Source: Mycobacterium yunnanensis
GTDB lineage: Bacteria > Actinomycetota > Actinomycetes > Mycobacteriales > Mycobacteriaceae
Direction of reading: 5' to 3'
DNA length: 64,000 nt
Assembly: GCF_025823185.1 (NCBI RefSeq)
Contig: NZ_JACKVK010000008.1
Coordinates: 1,290,312-1,354,311 of the forward strand
The position numbers and the translations under genes are program-made. The notes under the pieces are model-generated. The model was not told the DNA's origin and made no database searches. It saw only the letters and a list, made by a program, of their open reading frames with translations. Below are positions 1-8,814 of the stretch, piece after piece (positions within the stretch are counted from its first letter, which is position 1; the number at the start of each line of letters is the position of its first letter).

Positions 1-2721
1 GCCTCGGTGCGGTGGCCTCGTCATCTGCTGCCCGCGCTGGGCACCGTCGGGTTCGCCAACGAACTGCGGGATCTGCTGGCACGCTGCACCGAGCGGGGTG
101 TGGAACCGGCTGCGCTGCAACGCCTCGGCCGCCGCGCGGCCCGCCCGGAATGGGTGGCGGCGGGTCAGTTCGCGCAGGTCTACGAGCAGGTGATGGCGTT
201 GCGGTCCGCGGTCGGCATGGCGGCGCCGCAGGCCACGGTGCCTGCGCTGGGCGCGGCCGAGTTGGTGGGTGCGGCCCTGGAGGCCTTCGCCTCCGACCCC
301 GACCTGCTGGCCGCCGAGCGTAGCCGGATCCGGCTGCTGCTCGTCGACGACGCCCAAAACCTCGATCCGCAGGCCGCCCTGCTGGTGCGCGTGCTGGCCG
401 CAGGTGCCGAACTGGCCGTCGTCGCAGGCGATCCGAACGAGTCGGTGTTCGGTTACCGCGGCGCCGACCCGGCCCTGCTGGGTGGGGACGACCAGCCGAG
501 GATCGTGCTCGGCGAGTCACACCGGTGCGCCGCCGCGGTCGCCCGCGCGGTGACGGGTGTCGCGAGCCGGCTGCCCGGCGTCGACGACGCCCGGCAGCTG
601 ACGGCGGTGGGGGACCGGCAGGGGTCGGTGAGGGTGCGGGTCGCCGCGTCCGAGCGTGCGGAGGCCGCCGTGATCGCCGACGCGCTGCGGCGGGCCCATC
701 TCGTCGACGGCGTGCCGTGGTCGCAGATGGCCGTGGTCGTGCGGTCGATGTCCCGGGTGGGCGCCGGCCTCGCGCGGGCCCTGACGGTGGCGGGCGTCCC
801 CGTCGCGCACCATGCGTCGACGGGCCCGCTCGCCGAACAGCCCGCCGTGGCGGCGCTGCTCGACGTCCTCGACGTCGTCTCCGGCGGTCTGGACGGCGAC
901 CGCGCCCTGGCGCTGCTGACCGGCCCGATCGGCAGGGTGGACCCGGTGTCGTTGCGGCAGTTGCGCCGCACTCTGCGGCGGGTGGACGCGGGTGACGTTC
1001 CGCGCGACTTCGCCGATCTTCTCGTCGACGCACTCGATCCTGTCCGCCCCGTCCCCGGCGACGTGCCCGACCAGTTGGCCCGGGCCCTCACACGGGTGCG
1101 CAAGGTGCTGGCCGCGGCCAGCCGAAGCCAGTCCGAGGGTCTCGACCCACGGTTCACGCTGTGGCAGGCGTGGCATCAGACCGGCCTGCAGCGGCGGTGG
1201 TTGGCGGCCACCGAGCGGGCCGGTACGGCCGGGGTTCAAGCGGGCCGTGACCTCGACGGGGTGACCGCGCTGTTCGACGTGGTCGAGCAGTACGTCACCC
1301 ACACCACCGGTGCGACGCTGACCGGGTTCGTCGACCACGTGCGGTCGATGGTGCTGCCCGCCGGTGGCGAATCGAATGGCGGCGGTGACGCGGTGGCGGT
1401 GCTGTCGGCGCACGCGTCGCTGGGCCGGGAGTGGGAATTCGTCGTGGTCGCGGGTCTGCAGGAAGGCTTGTGGCCCAACGTCGTCCCGCGTGGCGGGGTA
1501 CTCGGAACCCAGCAGCTCGTCGACGTCCTCGACGGGATCGCCGACGGCACGTCCACCCGGGCGCCGCTGCTGGCCGAGGAGCGCAGGCTGTTGGTCGCCG
1601 CCCTCGGCAGAGCGCGCACGCACGTCCTGGTCACCGCCGTCGACGGGGACCAGGGCGACGACGCGGCGATGCCGTCCCCGTTCGTCGCCGAACTCGCCGC
1701 CTTGGCCACCGTGCCACCCGAGGCCGACCCCGAACCGGTCCGTGCCCCCCGGGTCTTGTCCCCCGCGGCGGTGGTCGGCAGGCTGCGGGCCGTGGTGTGT
1801 GCGGCGGACGGCACCGTCACCGACGACGTCCGCGCCTGTGCAGCAGCGCAATTGGCCCGGTTGGCACACGCCGGGGTGCCCGGTGCGAACCCGGAGCAGT
1901 GGTACGCCGGCACGACGGTCTCGACCGACGAGCCGCTGTGGGACGGTGACGCGCACGTCGTCACGCTGTCCCCGTCGACGCTGCAGACACTGTCGGACTG
2001 CCCGCTGCGGTGGCTGCTCGAACGGCACGGCGGCGACGACGGCCGCGACGTCCGCTCGGCGCTCGGCACGCTGGTGCACGCGCTGGTCTCCGACGGTGAG
2101 GCGACGGAGGGCCAGATGCTGGCGCGGCTCGAATCGGTCTGGGAGGAACTGCCCTTCGACGCCGCGTGGTTCGCCGCCAACGAGTTGGAACGGCACCGGG
2201 GGATGGTGACGGCGTTCCTCGAGTGGCGGGCTCGGACCCGCCACGAACTCACCGAGGTGGGCACCGAGGTGGACGTCGAGGGTGTCGTCGCGGCCGGCGA
2301 CGGTGACGAGCCGGGCGTCCGGGTGCGCGGCCGCGTCGACAGGCTGGAGCGCGACGCCGAGGGCCGACTCGTCGTCATCGACGTGAAGACCGGCAAGAGC
2401 CCGGTCAGCAAGGACGACGCTCAGCAGCACGCCCAGCTCGCGATGTATCAGCTTGCGATCGCCGAAGCTGTTCTGCCGCAGGGCGATCAGGCCGGGGGTG
2501 GCCGGCTGGTCTACCTTGGCAAGATCGGTGCCGCGGGTGCCGCCGAGCGCGAGCAGAGCCCGATGACCGGCGACGGCCAGGCGGAGTGGCGCGATCGAGT
2601 CCGGCACGCTGCCGGCGCGACGAAGGGCCCGGAGTTCGTGGCCCGGGTGAACGACGGCTGCGTGCACTGCCCGGTGCGTGCCACGTGTCCCGCGCAGGCG
2701 GCACGGGGTGGCCGCCCGTGA
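1..2721 (+). CDS. adnA: AdnA, helicase-nuclease subunit (5' truncated by window edge)
   Basis: This is one subunit of the heterodimeric AdnAB helicase-nuclease, the mycobacterial end-resection motor for DNA double-strand breaks. The reading frame is open from base 1, so the true start and the Walker A segment lie upstream; about 906 residues are present, against roughly 1045 in known AdnA. A Walker B-like LLLVDDAQNLD appears around residue 115, followed by GDPNESVFGYRGADP. The C-terminal third is a RecB/AddB-type nuclease, with VIDVKTGKSP as the metal-binding motif. Cysteines in CPLRWLLE and in the final CVHCPVRATC fit a 4Fe-4S cluster. The stop overlaps the adnB start (GTGA), implying translational coupling. 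I assign AdnA rather than AdnB because it is the first gene of the pair; the order matches what I recall for Rv3202c-Rv3201c. Confidence 0.93.
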   Translation, partial: ASVRWPRHLLPALGTVGFANELRDLLARCTERGVEPAALQRLGRRAARPEWVAAGQFAQVYEQVMALRSAVGMAAPQATVPALGAAELVGAALEAFASDPDLLAAERSRIRLLLVDDAQNLDPQAALLVRVLAAGAELAVVAGDPNESVFGYRGADPALLGGDDQPRIVLGESHRCAAAVARAVTGVASRLPGVDDARQLTAVGDRQGSVRVRVAASERAEAAVIADALRRAHLVDGVPWSQMAVVVRSMSRVGAGLARALTVAGVPVAHHASTGPLAEQPAVAALLDVLDVVSGGLDGDRALALLTGPIGRVDPVSLRQLRRTLRRVDAGDVPRDFADLLVDALDPVRPVPGDVPDQLARALTRVRKVLAAASRSQSEGLDPRFTLWQAWHQTGLQRRWLAATERAGTAGVQAGRDLDGVTALFDVVEQYVTHTTGATLTGFVDHVRSMVLPAGGESNGGGDAVAVLSAHASLGREWEFVVVAGLQEGLWPNVVPRGGVLGTQQLVDVLDGIADGTSTRAPLLAEERRLLVAALGRARTHVLVTAVDGDQGDDAAMPSPFVAELAALATVPPEADPEPVRAPRVLSPAAVVGRLRAVVCAADGTVTDDVRACAAAQLARLAHAGVPGANPEQWYAGTTVSTDEPLWDGDAHVVTLSPSTLQTLSDCPLRWLLERHGGDDGRDVRSALGTLVHALVSDGEATEGQMLARLESVWEELPFDAAWFAANELERHRGMVTAFLEWRARTRHELTEVGTEVDVEGVVAAGDGDEPGVRVRGRVDRLERDAEGRLVVIDVKTGKSPVSKDDAQQHAQLAMYQLAIAEAVLPQGDQAGGGRLVYLGKIGAAGAAEREQSPMTGDGQAEWRDRVRHAAGATKGPEFVARVNDGCVHCPVRATCPAQAARGGRP

Positions 2722-5700
2722 GCGACCTCTACTCACCGGCCGAATTGGCCGAGGCGCTCGGCATCTTCGCGCCCACCGACGAACAAGCCGCGGTCATCGC
2801 GGCACCACCGGGTCCGCTGGTGGTGATCGCGGGTGCCGGGGCCGGCAAGACCGAGACGATGGCCGCCCGCGTCGTGTGGCTGGTGGCCAACGGGTACGCC
2901 CGCCCCGGCGAGGTGCTGGGGTTGACGTTCACCCGTAAGGCCGCCGGTCAGCTGCTGCGCCGGGTCCGCACTCGGCTGGCCCGCCTGGCCGGGGCGGGTC
3001 TGGTGCCGGGCGAGCGCGCGGAGGTCGACGAGCACCCGTCGATCGGGACCTATCACGCCTTCGCGGGGACGTTGCTGCGCGAGCACGGGCTGCTGCTCCC
3101 GGTGGAGCCGTCGACCCGCCTGATCGGGGCAACGGAATTGTGGCAGTTGGCCTTTCGCGTGGTGTGCGAGCACCCCGCGCTGGACACGGAGAAGTCCCCG
3201 GCCACCGTCACCGGGATGGTGCTGAGGCTGGCCGGTCAGCTGGCCGAGCACCTCGTCGACACCGACCAGTTGCGCGACACCCACCTCGAACTGGAGCGGC
3301 TGGTGCACACCCTGCCCGCCGGACCGAGGCAGCGTGACACCGGCCCCAACCAGTCGCTGCTGAAACTCCTGACCGTGCAATCCGAGCGCACCGAGCTGGT
3401 GCCGATGATCGACGCCCTGCACCACCGGATGCGCGCGGAGAACGTGATGGACTTCGGCATGCAGATGGCCGCGGCGGCCCGGCTCGCTGCCACCTTCCCC
3501 CGGGTCGGCGAGCAGCTGCGCCAGCGGTACCGCGTGGTGCTGCTCGACGAGTATCAGGACACCGGTCACGCGCAGCGGGTCGCACTGTCGGCGTTGTTCG
3601 GCGGCGGCGTCGACGACCAGCTCGCCTTGACCGCGGTCGGGGACCCGATCCAGTCGATCTACGGCTGGCGTGGCGCGTCGGCGACCAACCTCCCGCGGTT
3701 CACCACCGACTTCTGCCTCTCCGACGGCACGCCCGCGCCGACCCTGGAGTTGCGTACCAGCTGGCGCAACCCGCCCAGTGCCCTGCACCTGGCCAATGCG
3801 GTGTCGGCGGAGGCCCGCCGCCGGTCGGTGGCCGTGCGCGAGCTGCTCCCGCGTCCCGGTGCCCAGGTTGGTACCGTCCGCTGCGCGCTGCATAACGATG
3901 TGAGCGTCGAAAGGGATTGGCTGGCAGACCAATTGGCGGAGTTCTACCACCGTGCAGTCGACACCGGCGTCGATATTCCCACCATGGCGGTGCTGGTGCG
4001 GCGCAACGCCGATGCCGCTCCCGTCGCGGACGCCTTGAGCGGGCGCGGGGTGCCGGTCGAGGTGGTCGGCCTGTCCGGTCTGTTGTCGGTGCCCGAGGTG
4101 GCCGACGTGGTCGCGATGCTGCGGCTGACCGCCGACCCCACCGCAGGCTCGGCTGCGATGCGCGTGGTCACCGGACCGCGGTGGCGTCTCGGCGCCGCCG
4201 ACGTCGCGGCGCTGTGGCGGCGGGCGGTGGAACTCGACTCGGCGGCCAAGGGCACCGTGGACCGGTCCGCCCCGGCGAACATCGTCGCCTCGGCGAGCCC
4301 CGATGCCGACACCGCCTGCTTGGCCGACGCCATCTGCGATCCGGGTCGTCCCGACCGCTATTCGCCGCTGGGCTACGACCGCATCGTCGCGCTGTGCCGT
4401 GAGTTGACCGCGCTGCGGGCTCAGCTCCACCACCCGCTGCCCGACCTGATCGCCGAGATTCGCTGGATGCTCGGCGTCGACGCCGAAGTGCGGGCGGCGC
4501 AGACGGTCTCGGCCGGCTGGTGCGGTACCGAACACCTCGACGCGTTTGCCGACGTCGTCGCGGAGTTCGCGGCACGCCCCGCCGCCACGGTTGCCGGTCT
4601 GCTCGGTTTCCTCGACACCGCGATGGAGGTGGAGAACGGCCTGGCCCCGGCGGAGATCACGGTGTCCAAGGATCGGGTCCAGATCCTGACCGTGCACGCC
4701 GCGAAGGGGTTGGAATGGGAGGTCGTCGCGGTGCCGCACCTCAGTGCCCGGGTGTTCCCGTCCTCCGGGTCGGCCCGGACGTGGCTCAGCGACGCAGGCG
4801 ACCTGCCTCCGCTGCTGCGCGGTGACCGCGCGTCGGTGTCCGAACACGGGGTGCCGGTACTCGACACGTCCGACGTGAACGACCGAAAGGCGTTGTCGGA
4901 CAAGATTACCGCGCACCGGAAGACCTTGGACCAGCGTCGGGTCGACGAGGAACGCCGGTTGCTGTACGTGGCGCTCACCCGCGCCGAGGACACGCTGCTG
5001 CTGTCCGGTCACCACTGGGGGGCCACGGAGTCCACGCCACGCGGCCCGTCGGACTTCCTGCTGGAGATCAAGGACGTGATCGACAGGGCGGCGGAGGCGG
5101 GAAGTCCCTGCGGTGTCGTCGAGCAGTGGGCGCCCGCCCCGGCCGACGGTGAGTCGAACCCGTTGCGGGACATCGTGACCGAGCGATCCTGGCCCGTCGA
5201 CCCGGCGGGTGCCGACCGCGATGTCGTCGACCGTGGCGTCGAACTCGTCACCCGGGCGATGACGGCCTCGCCAGCGGGGGCGGCCCCAGACGTGAAGGAC
5301 CCCGCCGTGGCCGATCCCGACGGATGGGTCGCCGACGTCGACGCCCTGATCGCGGAGCGTGAGCTGGCGTCGGTACGGCCCGTCCCGGTGCTGCCTGCGC
5401 AGCTGTCGGTGAGCGCGCTGGTCGACGTCGGCCGCGATCCTGACGGGGCGCTGCGTCGGCTGCAGCGGCGCGTGCCGGTCCGCCCCGATCCCCACGCCCT
5501 GCTCGGCACGGCCTTCCACGACTGGGTGCAACGGTTCTTCCACGCCGAGCGGCTGTTCGACCTCGAAGACCTGCCGGGGGCCGTCGACGGTGAACTGGGC
5601 CTGGCGGCGGCCGAGCGGCTCGCCGAACTGCAGGAGGCGTTCGCCTCGTCGCCGTGGGCGTCCAGGACGCCGGTCGACGTCGAGGTGCCCTTCGACATGG

Positions 5701-6011
5701 TGATCGGTGGCACGGTCGTCCGGGGCCGCATCGACGCGGTGTTCGCCGACGACGACGGCGGGGTGACGGTGGTGGACTGGAAGACCGGCGATCCGCCCAC
5801 AAGCGACGAGGCGTTGCAGCAGAACGCCGTTCAGCTCGCGGTCTACCGGCTGGCCTGGGCGGCGACGACGGGGGTGTCACCAGAGCGGGTAAGCGCCGCA
5901 TTCCACTACGTGCGCAGCGGACGCACGGTGGTCCCCGAGGTGTTGCCCGACGCCGAATGGCTCGCGGGGTTGCTTGGGGCCGTTAGCGAGGCGCGGTGCG
6001 GTACACCTTGA
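2718..6011 (+). CDS. adnB: AdnB, helicase-nuclease subunit
   Basis: Second subunit of AdnAB, a UvrD-like motor fused to a RecB-type nuclease, 1097 residues. The GTG start overlaps the adnA stop. Walker A (GAGAGKTET) lies near residues 39-47, motif LGLTFTRKAAGQLL follows, and Walker B is VVLLDEYQD near residue 275, with GDPIQSIYGWRG after it. Late helicase motifs include [12 protein letters not shown] and RRLLYVALTRAED. The nuclease motif VVDWKTGDPP is near the C-terminus, followed by QLAVYRLAWA. Unlike the gene before it, all the motor motifs are visible, which agrees with reports that AdnB is the lead ATPase. Its 3' end overlaps the convergent DoxX-like gene by 29 bases. Confidence 0.94.
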   Translation: MSDLYSPAELAEALGIFAPTDEQAAVIAAPPGPLVVIAGAGAGKTETMAARVVWLVANGYARPGEVLGLTFTRKAAGQLLRRVRTRLARLAGAGLVPGERAEVDEHPSIGTYHAFAGTLLREHGLLLPVEPSTRLIGATELWQLAFRVVCEHPALDTEKSPATVTGMVLRLAGQLAEHLVDTDQLRDTHLELERLVHTLPAGPRQRDTGPNQSLLKLLTVQSERTELVPMIDALHHRMRAENVMDFGMQMAAAARLAATFPRVGEQLRQRYRVVLLDEYQDTGHAQRVALSALFGGGVDDQLALTAVGDPIQSIYGWRGASATNLPRFTTDFCLSDGTPAPTLELRTSWRNPPSALHLANAVSAEARRRSVAVRELLPRPGAQVGTVRCALHNDVSVERDWLADQLAEFYHRAVDTGVDIPTMAVLVRRNADAAPVADALSGRGVPVEVVGLSGLLSVPEVADVVAMLRLTADPTAGSAAMRVVTGPRWRLGAADVAALWRRAVELDSAAKGTVDRSAPANIVASASPDADTACLADAICDPGRPDRYSPLGYDRIVALCRELTALRAQLHHPLPDLIAEIRWMLGVDAEVRAAQTVSAGWCGTEHLDAFADVVAEFAARPAATVAGLLGFLDTAMEVENGLAPAEITVSKDRVQILTVHAAKGLEWEVVAVPHLSARVFPSSGSARTWLSDAGDLPPLLRGDRASVSEHGVPVLDTSDVNDRKALSDKITAHRKTLDQRRVDEERRLLYVALTRAEDTLLLSGHHWGATESTPRGPSDFLLEIKDVIDRAAEAGSPCGVVEQWAPAPADGESNPLRDIVTERSWPVDPAGADRDVVDRGVELVTRAMTASPAGAAPDVKDPAVADPDGWVADVDALIAERELASVRPVPVLPAQLSVSALVDVGRDPDGALRRLQRRVPVRPDPHALLGTAFHDWVQRFFHAERLFDLEDLPGAVDGELGLAAAERLAELQEAFASSPWASRTPVDVEVPFDMVIGGTVVRGRIDAVFADDDGGVTVVDWKTGDPPTSDEALQQNAVQLAVYRLAWAATTGVSPERVSAAFHYVRSGRTVVPEVLPDAEWLAGLLGAVSEARCGTP

Positions 6012-6384
6012 GCGCCTTGGTGATCATGGGGATCTGCAGCGGCAGCCGCGCGATGGTGCCGATGCGGGCGGGCCAGCCCTTGTTCCACAGCACCCGCACG
6101 GAGTTGACGTTGGCGGGGAACACTCCCACGTAGAGCGCGACGGCGGCGAGTGCGCCGACGCGACGGGTGCGCGGCGCAATCAGGAGGGCGCCGGTGGTGA
6201 CCTCGGCGACGCCGGAGGCCAAGGTGTAGAACCGCGGGGTGCCGGGCAGTTCCGCCGGCACGATGGTGTCGAAGGGCTTGGGCGCCACGAAGTGCAGCAC
6301 GCCCATGCCGATGAGCGTCGCCCCCATTCGCTGGGCCGTGACCTGGCTTGCCGTGTTCTCGGATGATGCGGTGAGGGAGCTCAT
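5983..6384 (-). CDS. DoxX-like small membrane protein
   Basis: A 133-residue protein with about four hydrophobic segments, of the DoxX/DoxD-like membrane family. Visible segments are GATLIGMGVLHFVAP (near residues 19-35), a glycine-rich SGVAEVTTGALLIAP, VGALAAVALYVGVFPANV and a C-terminal amphipathic stretch. The ATG at 6384 is the natural start and lies 45 bases from the divergent channel gene, so the two genes share a short promoter region. Family members are small quinone- or thiol-associated membrane proteins; no substrate can be read from this sequence. Confidence 0.8.
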   Translation of the reverse strand: MSSLTASSENTASQVTAQRMGATLIGMGVLHFVAPKPFDTIVPAELPGTPRFYTLASGVAEVTTGALLIAPRTRRVGALAAVALYVGVFPANVNSVRVLWNKGWPARIGTIARLPLQIPMITKALKVYRTAPR

Positions 6385-6429
6385 GGTTACATTGTGCTGT
6401 GCGGCGAGTTGGGCGGATGACGGGCCCTC

Positions 6430-7509
6430 GTGGCCAAGGGTAGGTTGCGGCGCCGGATGGAGGCGCTCGATCAGACGTTGACCACCCAGCCCGACCACGC
6501 GCTGGTCGGCACGTTGCGCATCCCCGAGACACCGGTGAGCCCCGCCCGCAAGATCGGGATGCGGGTGGTCTACGCGCTGCTGGCGTTGTTCGCCGCGGTG
6601 CTCATCGTCTATCTCGACCGCGACGGTTACCGCGACGTCCAAGACAACGAGCTGTCGTTCCTGGATTGCCTTTACTACGCCACGGTGTCGCTGTCGACGA
6701 CGGGCTACGGCGACATCACGCCGTTCACCCCGTCGGCCCGCTTGATCAACGTGCTGGTGATCACGCCGTTGCGCGTGGCCTTCCTGATCGTGCTGATCGG
6801 TACGACCGTGGAAACCCTGACCGAAGCTTCGCGGCAGACCCTCAAGATTCAGCAATGGAGGAGAAGAGTGCGCGACCACATCGTCGTCATCGGGTACGGC
6901 ACGAAGGGCAAGACCGCCGTGTCGGCCATGATCGGCGACGGCGCCAAGAGCGGTGAGATCGTCGTCGTCGACACCGATCGGGCCGCGTTGGATCGCGCCG
7001 ACCGCGCCGGGCTGGTGACGGTGCACGGCGACGCCAACCGGGCCGACGTCTTGCGGCTCGCCGGGGCGCAGCACGCCAAGGCGATCGTCGTGGCCACCAA
7101 CAGCGACCCGACCGCCGTCCTGGTCACCCTCACTGCGCGGGAACTCGCTCCGAACGCCAAGATCATCGCCTCGATCCGGGAGTCGGAGAACCAGCATCTG
7201 CTGCTGCAGTCCGGCGCCAATTCGGTGGTGGTGTCGTCTGAGACCGCCGGCCGGCTGCTTGGCATGGCGGCGAACACGCCGACGGTGGTGGAGCTCATCG
7301 AGGATCTGCTGACCCCCGACGCCGGCTTTGCCATCGCCGAGCGCGACGTGACCACCAAGGAGGTCGGCGGCTCTGCGCGGCACCTGCCCGACATCGTGCT
7401 CGGGGTGGTCCGCGGGGGCAGCCTGGTGCGGGTGGACGCCCCGGAGGCCGACGCCATGGAGCTCGGCGACCGATTGCTGTACATCCGCAACGCGGACGTC
7501 GACCGATGA
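6430..7509 (+). CDS. Potassium channel-like protein with TrkA-N (RCK) domain
   Basis: A 359-residue ion channel subunit. Residues about 40-135 form a two-helix pore module with the selectivity filter STTGYGDITPF, a variant of TVGYG. The rest is a cytoplasmic RCK/TrkA-N Rossmann domain beginning VVIGYGTKGKTAV, with an acidic VVVDTD at the end of beta-2 for nucleotide binding, followed by a TrkA-C-like tail. It probably gates K+ flux according to NAD(H) or another nucleotide. The GTG at 6430 was taken as start; an ATG at 6457 is an alternative that leaves both domains intact. Its stop overlaps the nudC start (ATGA), so the two are coupled. I recall the M. tuberculosis counterpart as Rv3200c. 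Confidence 0.88.
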   Translation: MAKGRLRRRMEALDQTLTTQPDHALVGTLRIPETPVSPARKIGMRVVYALLALFAAVLIVYLDRDGYRDVQDNELSFLDCLYYATVSLSTTGYGDITPFTPSARLINVLVITPLRVAFLIVLIGTTVETLTEASRQTLKIQQWRRRVRDHIVVIGYGTKGKTAVSAMIGDGAKSGEIVVVDTDRAALDRADRAGLVTVHGDANRADVLRLAGAQHAKAIVVATNSDPTAVLVTLTARELAPNAKIIASIRESENQHLLLQSGANSVVVSSETAGRLLGMAANTPTVVELIEDLLTPDAGFAIAERDVTTKEVGGSARHLPDIVLGVVRGGSLVRVDAPEADAMELGDRLLYIRNADVDR

Positions 7510-8468
7510 CCGGCGCGACGGGTAATGGGACCGGCCCCGGCCTCGGTGCCTTCACCCTGCGCAACGTGCCTTTGCTGTCGCGCGTCGGCGCCGACCGCGC
7601 CGACGAACTGCGCACCGACGTCGACGCCGCGGTGGCCGGATGGGGTGACGCGCTACTGCTGAAGGTCGACCGGCGAAACCAGGTGCTGATCTCCGGTGGC
7701 CAGGTGGTCCTGGGCAGTGCCGCGAAGCATTCGCCGACGCCGGACGAGCACGCGGTGTTCCTCGGTCGGATGCCCGACGGCAGGCACGTCTGGGCGGTGC
7801 GCGGCGCGCTGGACGGGCCGGAGGACCCGCACGCCGAGTCCGAGGTGCTCGACCTGCGCCGCGCGGGCGCGATCTTCGACGACGTCAGCGCGCAGTTGGT
7901 GGCCACCGCCACGGCGCTCCTGAACTGGCATGACAGCGCGCGGTTCAGCGCCGCCGACGGGTCGCCGACGAAGAGTCACAAGGCGGGGTGGGCCCGGGTC
8001 GACCCGGTCTCGGGCCGCGAGGAGTTCCCCCGGATGGACCCGGCGGTCATCTGCCTCATCCACGACGGGCACGACCGCGCGGTGTTGGCACGTCAGACCG
8101 TGTGGCCCGAGCGGCTCTTCTCGCTGATCGCGGGGTTCGTGGAGGCCGGCGAGTCCTTCGAGTCCTGCGTCGCGCGCGAGGTGGCCGAGGAGATAGGTCT
8201 GAGCGTCAGCCACGTGACCTATCTGGGAAGTCAGCCGTGGCCGTTCCCGCGGTCGCTCATGGTCGGGTTCCACGCGATCGGCGACCCGGAGCAGGAGTTC
8301 GTCTTCAGCGACGGCGAGATCGCCGAGGCGGGGTGGTTCACCCGCGCCGAGGTTCAGGAGGCGCTGGCCGACGGCGATTGGAACAGCGAGTCGGAGTCGC
8401 GGCTGCTGTTGCCGGGGTCGATCTCGATCGCACGCGAGATCATCGAAAGCTGGGCCTTCGCGGACTGA
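7506..8468 (+). CDS. nudC: NADH pyrophosphatase NudC (Nudix)
   Basis: A Nudix hydrolase of 320 residues that cleaves NAD(H) to NMN(H) and AMP and, in this family, can remove NAD caps from RNA. The Nudix box is complete: [22 protein letters not shown], near residues 209-231. Upstream is the NudC linker, here [15 protein letters not shown], and downstream the family signature [11 protein letters not shown]. The four zinc cysteines found in E. coli NudC are not visible between residues 150 and 180, which seems usual for mycobacterial members. It is coupled to the channel gene upstream and ends two bases before the convergent mycoredoxin gene. Confidence 0.93.
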   Translation: MTGATGNGTGPGLGAFTLRNVPLLSRVGADRADELRTDVDAAVAGWGDALLLKVDRRNQVLISGGQVVLGSAAKHSPTPDEHAVFLGRMPDGRHVWAVRGALDGPEDPHAESEVLDLRRAGAIFDDVSAQLVATATALLNWHDSARFSAADGSPTKSHKAGWARVDPVSGREEFPRMDPAVICLIHDGHDRAVLARQTVWPERLFSLIAGFVEAGESFESCVAREVAEEIGLSVSHVTYLGSQPWPFPRSLMVGFHAIGDPEQEFVFSDGEIAEAGWFTRAEVQEALADGDWNSESESRLLLPGSISIAREIIESWAFAD

Positions 8469-8469
8469 C

Positions 8470-8721
8470 TCAGCCGGCGAGCTTGGCCTGAACTTGCTTC
8501 AGGCTGGGGTTGGTCAGCGTGGAGCCGTCGGCGAACTTCACCGTCGGAACCACGTGGTTGCCGTTGTTGACCGACCCGACGAACTCGGCGGCACTGGGCT
8601 CGGCCTCGATGTCGACTTCGGTGTAGCCGATGCCCGCCGACTTCAGGGCGGTCTTCAGTCGTGCGCAATAGCCGCACCACGTCGTCGAGTACATGGTCAG
8701 CTGCGCGTCTTTTCCAGTCAT
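8470..8721 (-). CDS. mrx1: Mycoredoxin (glutaredoxin-like)
   Basis: An 83-residue thioredoxin-fold protein with the CGYC active site at residues 16-19 and the cis-proline loop [11 protein letters not shown]. The CGYC motif and short length are those of mycoredoxin-1, which uses mycothiol in place of glutathione to reduce S-mycothiolated proteins in the cytoplasm. The last residues, [11 protein letters not shown], form the expected terminal helix. It is transcribed away from uvrD2, and 93 bases separate the two starts. Confidence 0.93.
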   Translation of the reverse strand: MTGKDAQLTMYSTTWCGYCARLKTALKSAGIGYTEVDIEAEPSAAEFVGSVNNGNHVVPTVKFADGSTLTNPSLKQVQAKLAG

Positions 8722-8814
8722 AGCGGTGTCAACGTTACCGCCGGGCCATGTCGTCCCATTCGTCGCGGGGCGTCGGAGCGGCGCGTGTCACCGGTGCCTG
8801 TCAGGATGGAGGCC

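Noticed and set aside
517..2736. A 739-codon open frame on the minus strand opposite adnA
   Set aside because: In high-GC DNA the antisense frame of a real gene stays open. The product is arginine/proline/glycine-rich and shows no domain, and adnA on the other strand has convincing motifs.
2733..5543. A 936-codon open frame on the minus strand opposite adnB
   Set aside because: Same reason; adnB has complete helicase and nuclease motifs and the antisense product shows none.
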